From Cupriavidus pauculus (GTDB lineage: Bacteria > Pseudomonadota > Gammaproteobacteria > Burkholderiales > Burkholderiaceae), in NCBI RefSeq assembly GCF_008693385.1, contig NZ_CP044065.1, positions 372,001 through 436,000 of the forward strand: 64,000 nt of DNA, given 5' to 3'. The notes below the pieces were generated by a model. The model made no database searches, was not told the DNA's origin, and worked only from the letters and a program-made list of their open reading frames with translations. A program made the translations under genes and the position numbers. Below are positions 15,418-25,075 of this stretch, piece after piece. How positions within the stretch are numbered: the first letter of the stretch is position 1; every line of letters starts with the position of its first letter.

Positions 15418-15920
15418 AGCAAGGCAGTTCTACCGCATTCGTCGTCCATGGCTGGACCGTCTACGCGCATCCGCTATTCGTCGCGCAGATTGAAGCGCTG
15501 GCAAAGCATGTCGATTCGCTGAAGCGAAAAGACCCGACGGGCTACGTAAAAAAGAACGCGACGAAGCGTCTGGCCGCCGTCACGGCGCTCGCGTTCGACA
15601 TCATCCCGCAGGATCCAACCCGCGCGGAATATCGGCAGGGTGGCACGCTAGGCGCGGAACGCAAGCACTGGTTCCGGGCCAAGTTTTTCCAGCAATACCG
15701 ATTGTTCTTCCGTTATCACGCAGCCAGCAGGATCATCGTGTTCGCATGGGTCAACGACGACGACACGAAGCGCGCCTACGAGAGTAGCGACGATGCGTAT
15801 CGGGTGTTCCGCAAGATGCTGGAAAGCGGTCATCCGCCCGATGATTGGGATCAACTGCTGAGCGAGGCCTGCAGCGGAGGACATCGTCTGCAGGAGATCG
15901 ATGCGGCAATCAGAAATTGA
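15414..15920 (+). CDS. yhaV: YhaV-family toxin
   Basis: 168 residues. It matches the YhaV RelE-like ribonuclease toxin: opening FVVHGWTVYAHPLFVAQIEAL, then KNATKRLAAV, the region with AEYRQGGTLG, and AKFFQQYRLFFRYH, which holds the conserved basic and aromatic residues. YhaV cleaves mRNA when freed from PrlF. It is slightly longer than the E. coli protein owing to a C-terminal tail. It overlaps the antitoxin gene by 4 bases and is followed by a strong bidirectional terminator, so the pair is a closed module between LysR and tmRNA. Confidence 0.9.
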   Translation: MKQGSSTAFVVHGWTVYAHPLFVAQIEALAKHVDSLKRKDPTGYVKKNATKRLAAVTALAFDIIPQDPTRAEYRQGGTLGAERKHWFRAKFFQQYRLFFRYHAASRIIVFAWVNDDDTKRAYESSDDAYRVFRKMLESGHPPDDWDQLLSEACSGGHRLQEIDAAIRN

Positions 15921-15959
15921 TCGAAGACGGTGGACAAAGGTCCGGGAAGTTTTTTATTG

Positions 15960-15993
15960 AAAAACCCCAGAAACTTTCATTTCTGGGGTTTTT
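15960..15993. terminator. bidirectional terminator between yhaV and tmRNA
   Basis: Perfect 14-bp stem AAAAACCCCAGAAA (15960-15973) with TTTCTGGGGTTTTT (15980-15993) and a 6-base loop. T runs follow on both strands, so it can end yhaV rightward and the tmRNA transcript leftward. Confidence 0.9.
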
Positions 15994-16039
15994 GTTACTT
16001 CGCTGTGATATTCAGTCTGGGGAAACTGAAATCAATATC

Positions 16040-16397
16040 TGGTGGAGCCGGCGGGAATCGAACCCGCGTCCGCAAGCCCTCCACAGAAAGTTCTACATAC
16101 TTAGTTCTGTCATTTGATTTAACCGGCGCATCGCGGACGAACACGCTCTACGACGGCGAGTCACTAAGTTTTCGTCCCCCAGCCCGTGACACTCCGGGGG
16201 CTTATCTGACGTAAATGACCTCGCGTGGTCTTGCGACCCTAGCCCGTCAGCGAGCCAGTGCGAGGACGGCGGCCCTTAGGCTGCCAGTGCGTAACGTTCG
16301 TCGTTAGCAGTTATTGCATTCCCATTGATTAACGAGGTGACGGGTCCTCGGTATGCCCTCACTGCTTCGCAACCCACGTCGAAACCAGGTCGGCCCC
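16040..16397 (-). ncRNA. ssrA: transfer-messenger RNA (tmRNA)
   Basis: About 358 nt on the minus strand. The 5' GGGGCCG (from 16397) pairs with CGGCTCC before the 3' ACCA that ends at 16040, giving the tRNA-like acceptor, and the T-arm GGTTCGATTCC lies just before it. The internal reading frame (16308 back to the stop at 16276-16278) encodes the degradation tag ANDERYALAA, typical of beta-proteobacteria. tmRNA rescues stalled ribosomes with SmpB. A TACAAT on the minus strand at 16412-16417 may be its -10. The 3' side ends at the bidirectional terminator. Ends were set by pairing and may be off by a base. Confidence 0.95.
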
Positions 16398-16447
16398 AAT
16401 GAAGAAGACGGATTGTACCCGCTTCAGTTCCCTATGTGTGGACATCT

Positions 16448-16470
16448 CCGCCCGGATCAAGCCCGGGCGG
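16448..16470 (-). terminator. hairpin between gph and tmRNA
   Basis: Perfect 8-bp stem CCGCCCGG (16448-16455) with CCGGGCGG (16463-16470), 9 bases after the gph stop. No U tract is present, so it is a weak or Rho-assisted 3' structure for the ubiG-gph transcript. It also overlaps the probable tmRNA upstream promoter region. Confidence 0.45.
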
Positions 16471-16478
16471 GGCACATT

Positions 16479-17141
16479 TCAGGAAAGCGCGAGCAGGGGG
16501 ATCAGTTCGCTCGGATGGCGGATCAGATGGTCCGCGCCCCAGGCCTCGGGCGGCACGCCTTCGCCGCAATACCCGTAGGCGGCCGTAACCGTCATCATGC
16601 CGGCCGCCTTGCCGGCCTGGATATCGCGCAGGTCGTCGCCCACATAGACGCAGCGCTGCGGCGCCACGCCGCTGACCTCGGCCGCATGCAGCAGCGGGGC
16701 CGGGTGCGGCTTTGCGTGCGGCGTGGTGTCGCCGCTCACGATCGCCGACGCGCGCGGCGTCAGCCCGATCTTCGCGACCAGCGGCACCGTGAAGCGCGCG
16801 ATCTTGTTGGTCACGATGCCCCACCGGATATCGGCGGCCTCGAGGCGCGCGAGCACGTCGTCCATCCCCTCGAACAGCCGCGTATGCACCGCGATGTCCG
16901 CCTCGTAGTAGTCGAGGAACGTATCGCGCAGCGTGGGAAACTCGGGGTCCTCGGGCCGCTTGCCGAATGCGGCGCCGATCAGGCCGCGTGCGCCATGCGA
17001 GGCCACGGGCCGTAACGTCTCATACGGCACCGGCGGATGGCCATGCTCGACCACGAGCCGGTTGGCGGCCGCGGCCAGATCGGGCGCGGTATCGGCCAAC
17101 GTCCCGTCGAGGTCGAAGAAGACAGCGTCGAAGGATCGCAT
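16479..17141 (-). CDS. gph: phosphoglycolate phosphatase
   Basis: 220 residues. HAD-superfamily hydrolase: motif I DLDGTLADT with Asp10 and Asp12, a cap domain, GIVTNK as motif II, and motif IV in VYVGDDLRDIQAGKAAGM. It removes phosphate from 2-phosphoglycolate, formed by DNA repair or by Rubisco oxygenation. The gene starts 5 bases after the ubiG stop, the usual ubiG-gph operon of this group. The product could also act on other small phosphate esters, as HAD enzymes often do. Confidence 0.92.
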   Translation of the reverse strand: MRSFDAVFFDLDGTLADTAPDLAAAANRLVVEHGHPPVPYETLRPVASHGARGLIGAAFGKRPEDPEFPTLRDTFLDYYEADIAVHTRLFEGMDDVLARLEAADIRWGIVTNKIARFTVPLVAKIGLTPRASAIVSGDTTPHAKPHPAPLLHAAEVSGVAPQRCVYVGDDLRDIQAGKAAGMMTVTAAYGYCGEGVPPEAWGADHLIRHPSELIPLLALS

Positions 17142-17146
17142 GGGTC

Positions 17147-17887
17147 TCAGGCGTGACGACGGAACGCCATCATGTAGTTCACGTCGGTGTCTTTGCCGAG
17201 CGCGTACACCTGCGTCAGCGGGTTATAGGTCATGCCGCGCATCTCGACGAGCTCGAGCCCCACATTGCGGGCAAAGCGCGCGAGCTCGGACGGCGTGATG
17301 AACTTGTCATAGTCGTGCGTGCCGCGCGGCAGCATGTTCAGCACGTATTCGGCACCGAGGATCGCCAGCGCGTACGCCTTGAGGTTGCGGTTGATGGTGG
17401 AGAAGAACACGAGGCCACCCGGTTTCACGAGCGTGGCGCACGCGCGCACGATCGACTGCGGATCGGGCACATGCTCGAGCATCTCCATGCAGGTCACCAC
17501 ATCAACGCTGGCCGGCATGCGCGCGGCGAGGTCTTCCACCGGAATCTCTTCGTATGTCACGGCAACGCCGGATTCCAGGCTATGGAGATCCGCGACCTTG
17601 AGCGCCTTGGACGACAGGTCGATGCCACGCACGGTCGCGCCCGTGCGCGCCATGCTCTCCGACAGGATGCCGCCCCCGCAGCCCACGTCGATCACCTGCT
17701 TGCCGGCCAGCCGCGCAATGCCATCGATCCAGCCCAGGCGCAGCGGGTTCAGCTCGTGCAGCGGCTTGAACTCGCTGTTCGGGTCCCACCAGCGGTGGGC
17801 GAGCTCGCTGAACTTGTCGATCTCCTTGGGATCCGCATTGCGGCCGGAGACGGGGGAGGAGGGGGTAGCGACGGAGGAAGGCGACAT
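17147..17887 (-). CDS. ubiG: ubiquinone biosynthesis O-methyltransferase UbiG
   Basis: 246 residues. SAM-dependent methyltransferase with motif [14 protein letters not shown] near residues 65-77 and the UbiG hallmark [20 protein letters not shown] in the N-terminal part. It carries out both O-methylations in ubiquinone synthesis at the membrane surface. It is the first gene of the leftward ubiG-gph unit, and a terminator separates it from ompA upstream. The first 20 residues are Ser/Pro-rich and probably disordered. Confidence 0.96.
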   Translation of the reverse strand: MSPSSVATPSSPVSGRNADPKEIDKFSELAHRWWDPNSEFKPLHELNPLRLGWIDGIARLAGKQVIDVGCGGGILSESMARTGATVRGIDLSSKALKVADLHSLESGVAVTYEEIPVEDLAARMPASVDVVTCMEMLEHVPDPQSIVRACATLVKPGGLVFFSTINRNLKAYALAILGAEYVLNMLPRGTHDYDKFITPSELARFARNVGLELVEMRGMTYNPLTQVYALGKDTDVNYMMAFRRHA

Positions 17888-17916
17888 CGGGCAACTGTAC
17901 CAAAAAACGGGATAGC

Positions 17917-17946
17917 AAAAAAAAAGCCCAGCTTTCGCTGGGCTTT
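17917..17946 (-). terminator. ompA terminator
   Basis: Stem AAAGCCCAGC (17923-17932) with GCTGGGCTTT (17937-17946) and loop TTTC. On the minus strand the stem is followed by a run of T (the A run at 17917-17925), so this is a strong rho-independent terminator for ompA. Confidence 0.9.
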
Positions 17947-17966
17947 CTTCATCGGAAAAAATCCGA

Positions 17967-18626
17967 TTAACGTGCGCTGCGCGTACCGACCACTTCCACT
18001 TCCACGCGGCGGTTCGGCTGCTGGCAGGCGATCTGAGCGGTGCGGTTGCCCTTGCACGACTTCGGATCGACCTTCAGCTGACGCTTGCCCTTGCCTTCGG
18101 TGTAGACGCGGTTGGCTTCCACGCCCTTGCTCACCAGGTAGGCCTTGACGGATTCGGCACGACGGATCGACAGGCGATCGTTGTAGCGGTCCGAACCGAA
18201 CGAGTCGGTGTGGCCAACGGCGATGATCACTTCGAGGGTGATGCCTTGCAGCTTCGAGACCAGATCGTCCAGCTTGGCCTTGCCTTCGGGCTTCAGGACA
18301 GCCTTGTCGAAGTCGAACAGCGTGTCAGCTGCGAAGGTAACCTTCTCGCTCGACACCACCGGTGCTGCCGGAGCCACCGGAGCCGCCGGAGCGGGTGCCG
18401 CGGCCGGGGCCAGGGCGCCATCGCACAGGGCGTTTGCCGTAGCCGGGGTCCAGGAGCTGTCGCGCCAGCAGAGCTCGTTCGTGCCGTTCTTCCACACGTA
18501 CTCGCTCGTACCGTTGCCCCAGTTGTCGTTCACTGCCTTCTTTTCGTAGGGAACGGATTGGGCTTGAGCGGATGCAGCCATTACTGCGGTAGCTGCAACG
18601 AGCGCGAGCTTGGCAAATTTTTTCAT
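17967..18626 (-). CDS. ompA: OmpA-family outer-membrane protein
   Basis: 219 residues. A signal peptide is cleaved after AQA near residue 22. A short Trp-rich segment follows ([16 protein letters not shown]), then an Ala/Pro-rich linker (about 72-90) and a C-terminal OmpA peptidoglycan-binding domain with [28 protein letters not shown] and a disulfide-type Cys pair near the end. There is no eight-strand barrel, so it is a short OmpA-like protein tethering the outer membrane to peptidoglycan. The RBS GAGAGGAG is strong and an extended -10 TGTTATACT lies at 18702-18710 on the minus strand, fitting high expression. Confidence 0.93.
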   Translation of the reverse strand: MKKFAKLALVAATAVMAASAQAQSVPYEKKAVNDNWGNGTSEYVWKNGTNELCWRDSSWTPATANALCDGALAPAAAPAPAAPVAPAAPVVSSEKVTFAADTLFDFDKAVLKPEGKAKLDDLVSKLQGITLEVIIAVGHTDSFGSDRYNDRLSIRRAESVKAYLVSKGVEANRVYTEGKGKRQLKVDPKSCKGNRTAQIACQQPNRRVEVEVVGTRSAR

Positions 18627-19060
18627 ATTTCTCCTCTCAGGATGAGATCACCGCAGGGTTACTGCGAGCAAATGGACGAAAACAAGTCATACATTCTTCG
18701 GAGTATAACATTCTCGATGTGGTGGATGCTCCACTTCGAACAACGTCTGGCTCTTCGCTGGGGAATTGTGCCACAAGGCTCGTTTCCTAAGAAGTAAATA
18801 TATTCGATTCAACCAAGGCGTTTTAGGCCTGTGGTGTTTGTGCAACATCGCACTTGCGACGCCCGCAAACCCTTGTCCCGTCTGGCTTACCGGCGATGGG
18901 GGGTGCTCACCGGAAGGGCACCGCCGAGGCAGTGGAAGGGGGTCGGGGAGGGGTGTTCGCGCGTGATAGAATGGCGCGTTGCCCATCCCTCGCAGCGCGG
19001 TCTTCCGCCCGGCGGGAATCGGGCTTCATTCGCTTAAACCTGCCGCATAACCACGCCGCA
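18627..19060. promoter_or_regulatory. divergent ompA/gyrA intergenic region
   Basis: 434 bp without a gene. On the minus side are the ompA RBS (18631-18638) and an extended -10 TGTTATACT (18702-18710), giving a leader of about 70 bases. On the plus side a TAGAAT at 18967-18972 is a possible gyrA -10 with no good -35. Between them lies a G-rich purine tract (about 18930-18953). Small frames here have no sign of being coding. Confidence 0.5.
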
Positions 19061-21793
19061 ATGGATCAATTCGCCAAAGAAACTCTTCCGGTATCGCTGG
19101 AAGAGGAAATGCGCCGCTCGTACCTGGATTACGCGATGAGCGTTATCGTCGGGCGCGCGTTGCCCGATGTCAGGGACGGCCTGAAACCAGTACACCGACG
19201 CGTGCTCTATGCGATGCATGAGCTCAATAACGACTGGAACCGCCCGTACAAGAAGTCGGCGCGTATCGTCGGTGATGTGATCGGTAAGTATCACCCGCAC
19301 GGCGATACCGCGGTTTATGACACGATCGTCCGGATGGCGCAGAATTTCTCGCTGCGCTACATGCTCGTCGACGGTCAGGGCAATTTCGGTTCGGTCGACG
19401 GCGATAACGCCGCGGCCATGCGTTATACGGAAATCCGCCTGTCGAAGATCGCGCATGAAATGCTGCAGGATATCGACAAGGAAACCGTGGATTTCGAACC
19501 GAACTATGACGGTTCGGAAAAAGAGCCCGGTATTCTGCCCGCGCGTATTCCCAATTTGCTGATCAATGGCTCGTCGGGTATTGCGGTCGGCATGGCGACC
19601 AATATCCCGCCGCATAACCTGAATGAAGTGGTCGATGCCTGCCTGCATCTGCTGCGGAATCCCAGTGCGACCGTCGACGAACTGATCGAGATCGTGCCCG
19701 CGCCCGATTTTCCGACGGCCGGCATCATCTACGGTATCCAGGGCGTCCGCGAGGGCTACCGCACCGGCCGCGGCCGTGTGGTGATGCGCGCCCTGACGCA
19801 CTTCGAGGATATCGACCGCGGCCAGCGCCAGGCGATCATCGTCGACGAGCTGCCGTATCAGGTGAACAAGCGCACGCTGCTCGAGCGCATCGCCGAGCTC
19901 GTCACCGAAAAGAAGGTCGAGGGCATCTCCGATATCCGCGACGAGTCTGACAAGTCCGGCATGCGCGTGGTCATCGAGCTCAAGCGCAACGAAGTGCCGG
20001 AGGTCGTGCTCAACAACCTCTATAAGAATACGCAGCTGCAGGACACGTTCGGCATGAACATGGTGGCGCTGGTCGATGGCCAGCCGCGCCTGCTGAACCT
20101 GCGCCAGATGCTGGACGCGTTCCTTTCGCATCGCCGCGAAGTGGTCACGCGCCGCACCGTGTTCGAGCTGCGCAAGGCGCGCGAGCGCGGTCACGTGCTC
20201 GAAGGCCTGGCCGTGGCGCTGGCGAACATCGACGAGTTCATCGCGATCATCAAGGCCGCGCCGACGCCGCCGATCGCGAAGCAGGAACTGATGGCCAAGT
20301 CGTGGGACTCGAGCCTCGTGCGCGAAATGCTCGCGCGCGCGGAAAGCGAGACCGCCGGCGGCCGCGCATCGTATCGTCCGGACGGCCTGCCGGCCCTGTT
20401 CGGCATGCAGCCCGACGGCCTGTACCGCCTGTCCGATGGCCAGGCGCAGGAAATCCTGCAGATGCGCCTGCAACGCCTGACGGGCCTCGAGCAGGACAAG
20501 ATCGTCCAGGAATACCGTGAAGTGATGGCGGTCATCGCCGATCTGCTCGATATCCTCGCGCGTCCGGAACGGATCACGACGATCATCTCCGACGAACTGT
20601 CCGCGATCCGCGCCGAATTCGGTGACGCGCGCCGTTCGCAGATCGAGCTCAATGCGACCGAACTCGACACCGAGGACCTGATCACCCCGCAGGACATGGT
20701 GGTCACGCTGTCGCACAGCGGCTATATGAAGAGCCAGCCGATCTCCGAGTATCGCGCGCAGAAGCGCGGCGGTCGCGGCAAGATGGCGACGGCCACGAAG
20801 GAAGACGACTGGATCGACACGCTGTTCGTCGCGAACACGCACGACTACATCCTGTGCTTCTCCAACCGCGGCCGTCTCTACTGGCTCAAGGTCTACGAAG
20901 TGCCGCAAGGCTCGCGCAACGCGCGGGGCCGCCCGATCGTGAACATGTTCCCGCTCTCCGACGGCGAGAAGATCAACGTGATCCTGCCGGTACGCCAGTT
21001 CGACGCCGAGCACTTCGTCTTCATGGCCACCGCGCGCGGTACCGTGAAGAAGACCGCACTCACGGAATTCTCGAATCCGCGCAAGGCCGGCATCATCGCG
21101 GTCGACCTCGACGAGGGCGACTACCTGATCGGTGCCGCCGTGACCGATGGCCAGCATGACGTGATGCTGTTCTCGGATGCGGGCAAGGCCGTGCGCTTCG
21201 ACGAGAACGATGTGCGCCCGATGGGCCGTCAGGCACGTGGCGTACGCGGCATGAACCTCGACGAGAGCCAGACGGTCATCGCGATGCTCGTGGCGCCGGC
21301 CGAGAATGCCGAAGCCGAAGGTGCGGAGGGCGCGAGCGCCACGGCCAGCGTCGCCACCGTGGGCAGCGTGCTGACCGCGACGGAGAATGGCTACGGCAAG
21401 CGCACGCCGATCTCCGAGTACACTCGACACGGCCGTGGCACCAAGGGCATGATTGCGATCCAGACGAGCGAGCGCAATGGCCGTGTGGTGGCTGCCGCAC
21501 TGGTGTCGCCGGAAGACGAGATCATGCTGATCACGACCGGTGGCGTGCTGATCCGCACGCGCGTGGCCGAGATCCGCGAGATGGGCCGCGCCACGCAGGG
21601 TGTGACGCTGATCAACGTGGATGAGGGCACGCGCCTCTCCGGCCTGCAACGTATCGTCGAGAGCGACGCCGACAACGGCGGCGCGGACGATGCCGAAGGC
21701 GCCGAGGGGGCGATCGACAGTGCCGAGGGTGGCACGGAGGGCGGCGCGGCGGACGGCTCCGCGGATACCCCCGACGCGAGCGCCGAATCCTAA
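19061..21793 (+). CDS. gyrA: DNA gyrase subunit A
   Basis: 910 residues from ATG 19061; an upstream extension of the frame is ignored because [17 protein letters not shown] is the normal start. The catalytic Tyr is Tyr122 in [11 protein letters not shown]. The quinolone-determining region reads [13 protein letters not shown] with Thr83 and Asp87, a wild-type state as in Pseudomonas. The GyrA box QKRGGRGK is present in the C-terminal beta-pinwheel. Two oddities: an Ala/Glu/Gly-rich insert within the pinwheel (coded near 21300-21370) and an acidic Gly/Ala/Asp tail of about 45 residues. It makes negative supercoils with GyrB, which is encoded elsewhere. Confidence 0.98.
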   Translation: MDQFAKETLPVSLEEEMRRSYLDYAMSVIVGRALPDVRDGLKPVHRRVLYAMHELNNDWNRPYKKSARIVGDVIGKYHPHGDTAVYDTIVRMAQNFSLRYMLVDGQGNFGSVDGDNAAAMRYTEIRLSKIAHEMLQDIDKETVDFEPNYDGSEKEPGILPARIPNLLINGSSGIAVGMATNIPPHNLNEVVDACLHLLRNPSATVDELIEIVPAPDFPTAGIIYGIQGVREGYRTGRGRVVMRALTHFEDIDRGQRQAIIVDELPYQVNKRTLLERIAELVTEKKVEGISDIRDESDKSGMRVVIELKRNEVPEVVLNNLYKNTQLQDTFGMNMVALVDGQPRLLNLRQMLDAFLSHRREVVTRRTVFELRKARERGHVLEGLAVALANIDEFIAIIKAAPTPPIAKQELMAKSWDSSLVREMLARAESETAGGRASYRPDGLPALFGMQPDGLYRLSDGQAQEILQMRLQRLTGLEQDKIVQEYREVMAVIADLLDILARPERITTIISDELSAIRAEFGDARRSQIELNATELDTEDLITPQDMVVTLSHSGYMKSQPISEYRAQKRGGRGKMATATKEDDWIDTLFVANTHDYILCFSNRGRLYWLKVYEVPQGSRNARGRPIVNMFPLSDGEKINVILPVRQFDAEHFVFMATARGTVKKTALTEFSNPRKAGIIAVDLDEGDYLIGAAVTDGQHDVMLFSDAGKAVRFDENDVRPMGRQARGVRGMNLDESQTVIAMLVAPAENAEAEGAEGASATASVATVGSVLTATENGYGKRTPISEYTRHGRGTKGMIAIQTSERNGRVVAAALVSPEDEIMLITTGGVLIRTRVAEIREMGRATQGVTLINVDEGTRLSGLQRIVESDADNGGADDAEGAEGAIDSAEGGTEGGAADGSADTPDASAES

Positions 21794-21881
21794 TTTCGTC
21801 GTAATTTCCCCGATAGGCGTCTCGTTATCGCCCGGATTACATCGCAAATCACCGTAAATCGTAATCAGATGAAACAGTAGC

Positions 21882-21914
21882 CCGACGGCCCGGAACTCAC
21901 TCATGGGCCGTCGG
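21882..21914 (+). terminator. hairpin after gyrA
   Basis: Perfect 10-bp stem CCGACGGCCC (21882-21891) with GGGCCGTCGG (21905-21914) and a 13-base loop, located 88 bases after the gyrA stop and 31 bases before the next start. There is no T run. It may end gyrA transcripts with Rho or shape the leader of the DUF2059 gene. Confidence 0.45.
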
Positions 21915-21945
21915 ACTAATGGGACATATTTTCCAGGGAGTCATA

Positions 21946-22530
21946 ATGCTCAAAACGTATCGACGTATCGCTGTTCTGGCTGCTTTCGTTCCGGTGTTCA
22001 TGGTCGCGCAGGGCGCCCATGCGCAGGACGCCAGCGCCGCCGGCGCTGACAAGGACAAGACGGCAGCCATCAAGGAACTGCTGTCCGTCATGCAAGCCGA
22101 CCAGGCCGTCAAGGGCCAGGCCGAGAACTGGCAGGCCGGCGCCAAGCAGGAAGCGCCGCTGGTGCTGGAGCAGGTGCTGGTAGAGAACAAGACGCTCGAC
22201 GACAAGAAGAAGCAGGCAGCCGTCGAGAAGCTCAAGAAGAACGGTGCCGTGCAGCGCATGGTCGACGGCGCGGGCTCGCAGTTCTCGACCGACGGCTTCC
22301 GTCAGGACGCCCTCAAGGCGCACTACGACGCGTTCGGCAAGTACTACACGACGCAGGAAATCAAGGACCTGACGACGTTCCTGAAGTCGCCGACCGGCCA
22401 GAAGTTCATGGCCAACCAGGGCAAGGCGACGCAGGAAATCTGGGGTTCGATGATGCAGAAGTACGGCCCGCAGGTTGGCAAGTCGATGCGCGACGCCGCC
22501 GAGAAGGAAATCGCCGCTGCTTCGAAGTAA
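21946..22530 (+). CDS. DUF2059 periplasmic protein
   Basis: 194 residues from ATG 21946, chosen for the CCAGGGAG motif just upstream and because it begins the signal peptide (MLKTYRRIAVLAAF, cleavage after AHA or AQ near 26). The mature part is helical and Lys/Gln-rich and contains the DUF2059 text AHYDAFGKYYTTQEIKDLTTFL and FLKSPTGQKF. Members are exported and of unknown function. It sits between gyrA and serC, a conserved position in Burkholderiales. A charged coil in the middle (KKKQAAVEKLKKNG) suggests protein interaction. Confidence 0.88.
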   Translation: MLKTYRRIAVLAAFVPVFMVAQGAHAQDASAAGADKDKTAAIKELLSVMQADQAVKGQAENWQAGAKQEAPLVLEQVLVENKTLDDKKKQAAVEKLKKNGAVQRMVDGAGSQFSTDGFRQDALKAHYDAFGKYYTTQEIKDLTTFLKSPTGQKFMANQGKATQEIWGSMMQKYGPQVGKSMRDAAEKEIAAASK

Positions 22531-22540
22531 GCACGTCCGA

Positions 22541-22637
22541 TAGCGGATCGATTAGCGGATCGGCTATCGGGCGCAGGTCCAACTGCGCGCGTGTTTGAGG
22601 GATAATGGCTGCCTGGCTCCAACCGGCAGCCATTTTT
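22541..22637 (+). terminator. post-gene repeat and terminator before serC
   Basis: Two 12-bp units TAGCGGATCGAT (22541-22552) and TAGCGGATCGGC (22553-22564) lie 10 bases after the DUF2059 stop, inside a weak outer stem CCGATAGC/GCTATCGG (22537-22570). A second stem ATGGCTGCC (22605-22613) with GGCAGCCAT (22625-22633) is followed by TTTT and looks like a rho-independent terminator. A GATAAT at 22601-22606 could be a serC -10 overlapping the stem. Confidence 0.6.
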
Positions 22638-22674
22638 CCTTTTGCCGCTCCCTTTGTAGTTCCATTTCCACTCC

Positions 22675-23847
22675 ATGAACGATCCACAGACTCCCGCCCT
22701 TGCCGGCCTCATGCAGCGCGCGTTGGCCGAGCGCGTGTACAACTTCTCCCCGGGTCCCGCGGCGTTGCCCGCCGAGGTGCTCCAGCAGGCGGCCGAGGAA
22801 ATGCTGTCATGGCAGGGCAAGGGCGTGTCGGTCATGGAAATGAGCCACCGCAGCAAGGAGTTCGAGGGCATCCACAACGCAGCGCTTGCCGACTTCCGCG
22901 AGCTGCTGAAGATTCCCGACAACTTCCATGTGCTGTTCCTGCAGGGCGGCGCGATCGGTGAGAACGCGATCGTCCCGATGAACCTGATCGGCCGGCTCGG
23001 TGCGAAGGCGCCGCAGCCGAAGGTCGATCTCGTGATGACCGGGCTGTGGTCGGTGAAGACCGAGCAGGAAGCGCGCCGCTACGGCACGACGCATATCGCC
23101 GCCACGAGCGTGGACAGCAACTACCGCAATATCCCCGACGTCGCGTCGTGGAACCTGTCGGACGATGCCGCGTATCTGCATCTGTGCACGAACGAGACGA
23201 TCGGCGGCGTGGAGTTCCACGAGATTCCCGATGTCGGCCAGACCGGCACGCACGACCAGGGCCGCATCGTCGTGGCCGATGCGTCGAGCCATATCCTGTC
23301 GCGCCCGATCGACTGGTCGCGCGTGCAGGTGGTCTACGGCGGCGCGCAGAAGAATATCGGCCCGGCCGGCGTGACGTTCGTGATCGTTCGCGAGGACCTG
23401 CTCGGCTTTGCGCATCAGCACTGTCCTTCGGCATTCAACTGGCGCATCGTCGCCGACAACAATTCGATGTTCAACACACCGCCCACCTACGCGATCTATA
23501 TCGCGGGGCTCGTGTTCCAATGGCTCAAGCGCCAGGGCGGCGTGGCCGCGATCGAGCAGCGCAATATCGCGAAGGCGAAAGCGCTGTACGACTTCCTGGA
23601 CCAGAGCGAGTTCTACCGTAACGATATCGATCCGGCCTGCCGTTCGCGCATGAACGTACCGTTCATCCTGCGCGACGAATCGCGCAACGAAGCGTTCCTG
23701 ACCCAGGCGCGCGCGAATGGCCTGGTGCAGCTCAAGGGCCACAAGTCCGTGGGTGGAATGCGCGCGAGCATCTATAACGCGATGCCGCTGGAAGGCGTTT
23801 CCGCGCTGATCGAATTCATGCGCGAGTTCGAGCGGACGTCCGCGTAA
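22675..23847 (+). CDS. serC: phosphoserine aminotransferase
   Basis: 390 residues. PLP enzyme of class V; the cofactor Lys is Lys226 in [12 protein letters not shown]. The core starts at [12 protein letters not shown] near residue 21, so this copy has an N-terminal extension of about 20 residues, as in related species. It converts 3-phosphohydroxypyruvate to phosphoserine and also serves pyridoxal phosphate synthesis. It leads the serC-pheA-tyrA-aroA-cmk-rpsA-ihfB run; pheA starts 76 bp later. Confidence 0.96.
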   Translation: MNDPQTPALAGLMQRALAERVYNFSPGPAALPAEVLQQAAEEMLSWQGKGVSVMEMSHRSKEFEGIHNAALADFRELLKIPDNFHVLFLQGGAIGENAIVPMNLIGRLGAKAPQPKVDLVMTGLWSVKTEQEARRYGTTHIAATSVDSNYRNIPDVASWNLSDDAAYLHLCTNETIGGVEFHEIPDVGQTGTHDQGRIVVADASSHILSRPIDWSRVQVVYGGAQKNIGPAGVTFVIVREDLLGFAHQHCPSAFNWRIVADNNSMFNTPPTYAIYIAGLVFQWLKRQGGVAAIEQRNIAKAKALYDFLDQSEFYRNDIDPACRSRMNVPFILRDESRNEAFLTQARANGLVQLKGHKSVGGMRASIYNAMPLEGVSALIEFMREFERTSA

Positions 23848-23923
23848 GCGACGGCGCGCGGACGCACTCGCGCTCGATTCACCCCACCGGCCATGCCCGC
23901 GCATGGCCGTTCAGGTTTTCATC

Positions 23924-25063
23924 ATGACAAGCGAAGACAAGCAAGACGCTGGCGCGAACGGCAGCGCCGGACCGAGCGAACAGGAACGCGCGCTGTCGGC
24001 GGACCTCGCCCCCCTGCGTGGCCAGATCGATGCCGTGGACCGCGAACTGCTTGCGTTGCTCAACCGCCGCGCGCAGCTCGCGCTCGACGTGGGCGAGGTC
24101 AAGAAGAAGTACGGTGCGCCGATCTTCCGGCCCGAACGCGAGCTGCAGGTCGTGCGCAAGGTACAGGGCGCCAACCCCGGTCCGCTGCTCGGCGAGAGCG
24201 TCGGTTCCATCTGGCGCGAGATCATGTCCGCGTGCCGCGGCCTCGAGAAGCCGCTGGAAATTGCATTTCTTGGCCCGGCCGGCACGTTCTCCGAGCAGGC
24301 GCTGTACGCGCACTTCGGCCACGAGGTGACCGGCGTGCCGTGCCCGAGCATCGACGAGGTGTTCCGCGCGGTGGAAGCCGGCACGGTCGAATACGGCGTG
24401 GTGCCCGTCGAGAATTCCACCGAGGGCGCGGTGTCGCGCACGCTCGACCTGTTCCTGCAGACCTCGCTCAAGATCAGCGGCGAGATCGCGATCAAGGTGC
24501 ACCACAACCTGATGGCCTCCACGCCGGACATGCAGGGCGTCAAGGTCGTACGCGCGCATCCGCAGGCGCTGGCGCAGTGCCAGCACTGGCTCACCGCGAA
24601 CTATCCGCATCTCGAGCGCCAGGCCGTCTCGAGCAACGCCGAAGCCGCGCGCATGGCCAGCGAGGATCCGACCGTCGCGGCGATCGCGGCGGAGGCGGCG
24701 GCCAATCGCTACCACCTGCATATCGTGCGCACGCATATCCAGGACGATCCGCACAACCGCACGCGCTTTGCCGTGATCGGCCGCTACGAGACCGAGCCGT
24801 CGGGCAGCGACCAGACGTCGCTGATCCTGTCGGTGCCGAACACGGCCGGCGCGGTCTATCAGCTGCTGGCGCCGCTCGCGCAGAATGGCGTGTCGATGTG
24901 CCGCTTCGAGTCGCGCCCCGCGCGCAGCGGCGCGTGGGAGTACTACTTCTACGTGGACGTCGAAGGCCATCAGCATGATCCGGCCGTGGCTCGCGCGCTC
25001 GAGGAACTGCGCCGCAACGCCGCCTACATGAAGGTGCTCGGCTCGTATCCGTCGAGCCGGTAG
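23924..25063 (+). CDS. pheA: bifunctional chorismate mutase / prephenate dehydratase (P-protein)
   Basis: 379 residues from ATG 23924 (MTSEDKQDA); ATG 23903 in the same frame is an alternative. AroQ chorismate mutase covers about 30-110 (IDAVDRELLALLNRRAQLA). Prephenate dehydratase covers about 115-290 (FLGPAGTFSEQAL, PVENSTEGAVSRTLDL). A C-terminal ACT domain has the Phe-binding ESRP motif in MCRFESRPARSG, so feedback inhibition by phenylalanine is expected. It makes phenylpyruvate from chorismate. The tyrA GTG starts 12 bases after the stop, so the two are coupled. No hisC lies between pheA and tyrA, unlike in some relatives. Confidence 0.96.
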   Translation: MTSEDKQDAGANGSAGPSEQERALSADLAPLRGQIDAVDRELLALLNRRAQLALDVGEVKKKYGAPIFRPERELQVVRKVQGANPGPLLGESVGSIWREIMSACRGLEKPLEIAFLGPAGTFSEQALYAHFGHEVTGVPCPSIDEVFRAVEAGTVEYGVVPVENSTEGAVSRTLDLFLQTSLKISGEIAIKVHHNLMASTPDMQGVKVVRAHPQALAQCQHWLTANYPHLERQAVSSNAEAARMASEDPTVAAIAAEAAANRYHLHIVRTHIQDDPHNRTRFAVIGRYETEPSGSDQTSLILSVPNTAGAVYQLLAPLAQNGVSMCRFESRPARSGAWEYYFYVDVEGHQHDPAVARALEELRRNAAYMKVLGSYPSSR

Positions 25064-25075
25064 GAGACCGACCCA

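Noticed and set aside
16040..16397. A tRNA gene at the T-arm-like sequence
   Set aside because: The tRNA-like end belongs to tmRNA: 5' and 3' ends pair over 358 nt and the tag frame is present.
18687..19037. Small frames between ompA and gyrA
   Set aside because: No RBS, no family, and the region holds promoters for both neighbours.
19034..21904. 956-residue leftward frame opposite gyrA
   Set aside because: Shadow of gyrA; no recognisable domain and composition rich in His, Arg and Asp.
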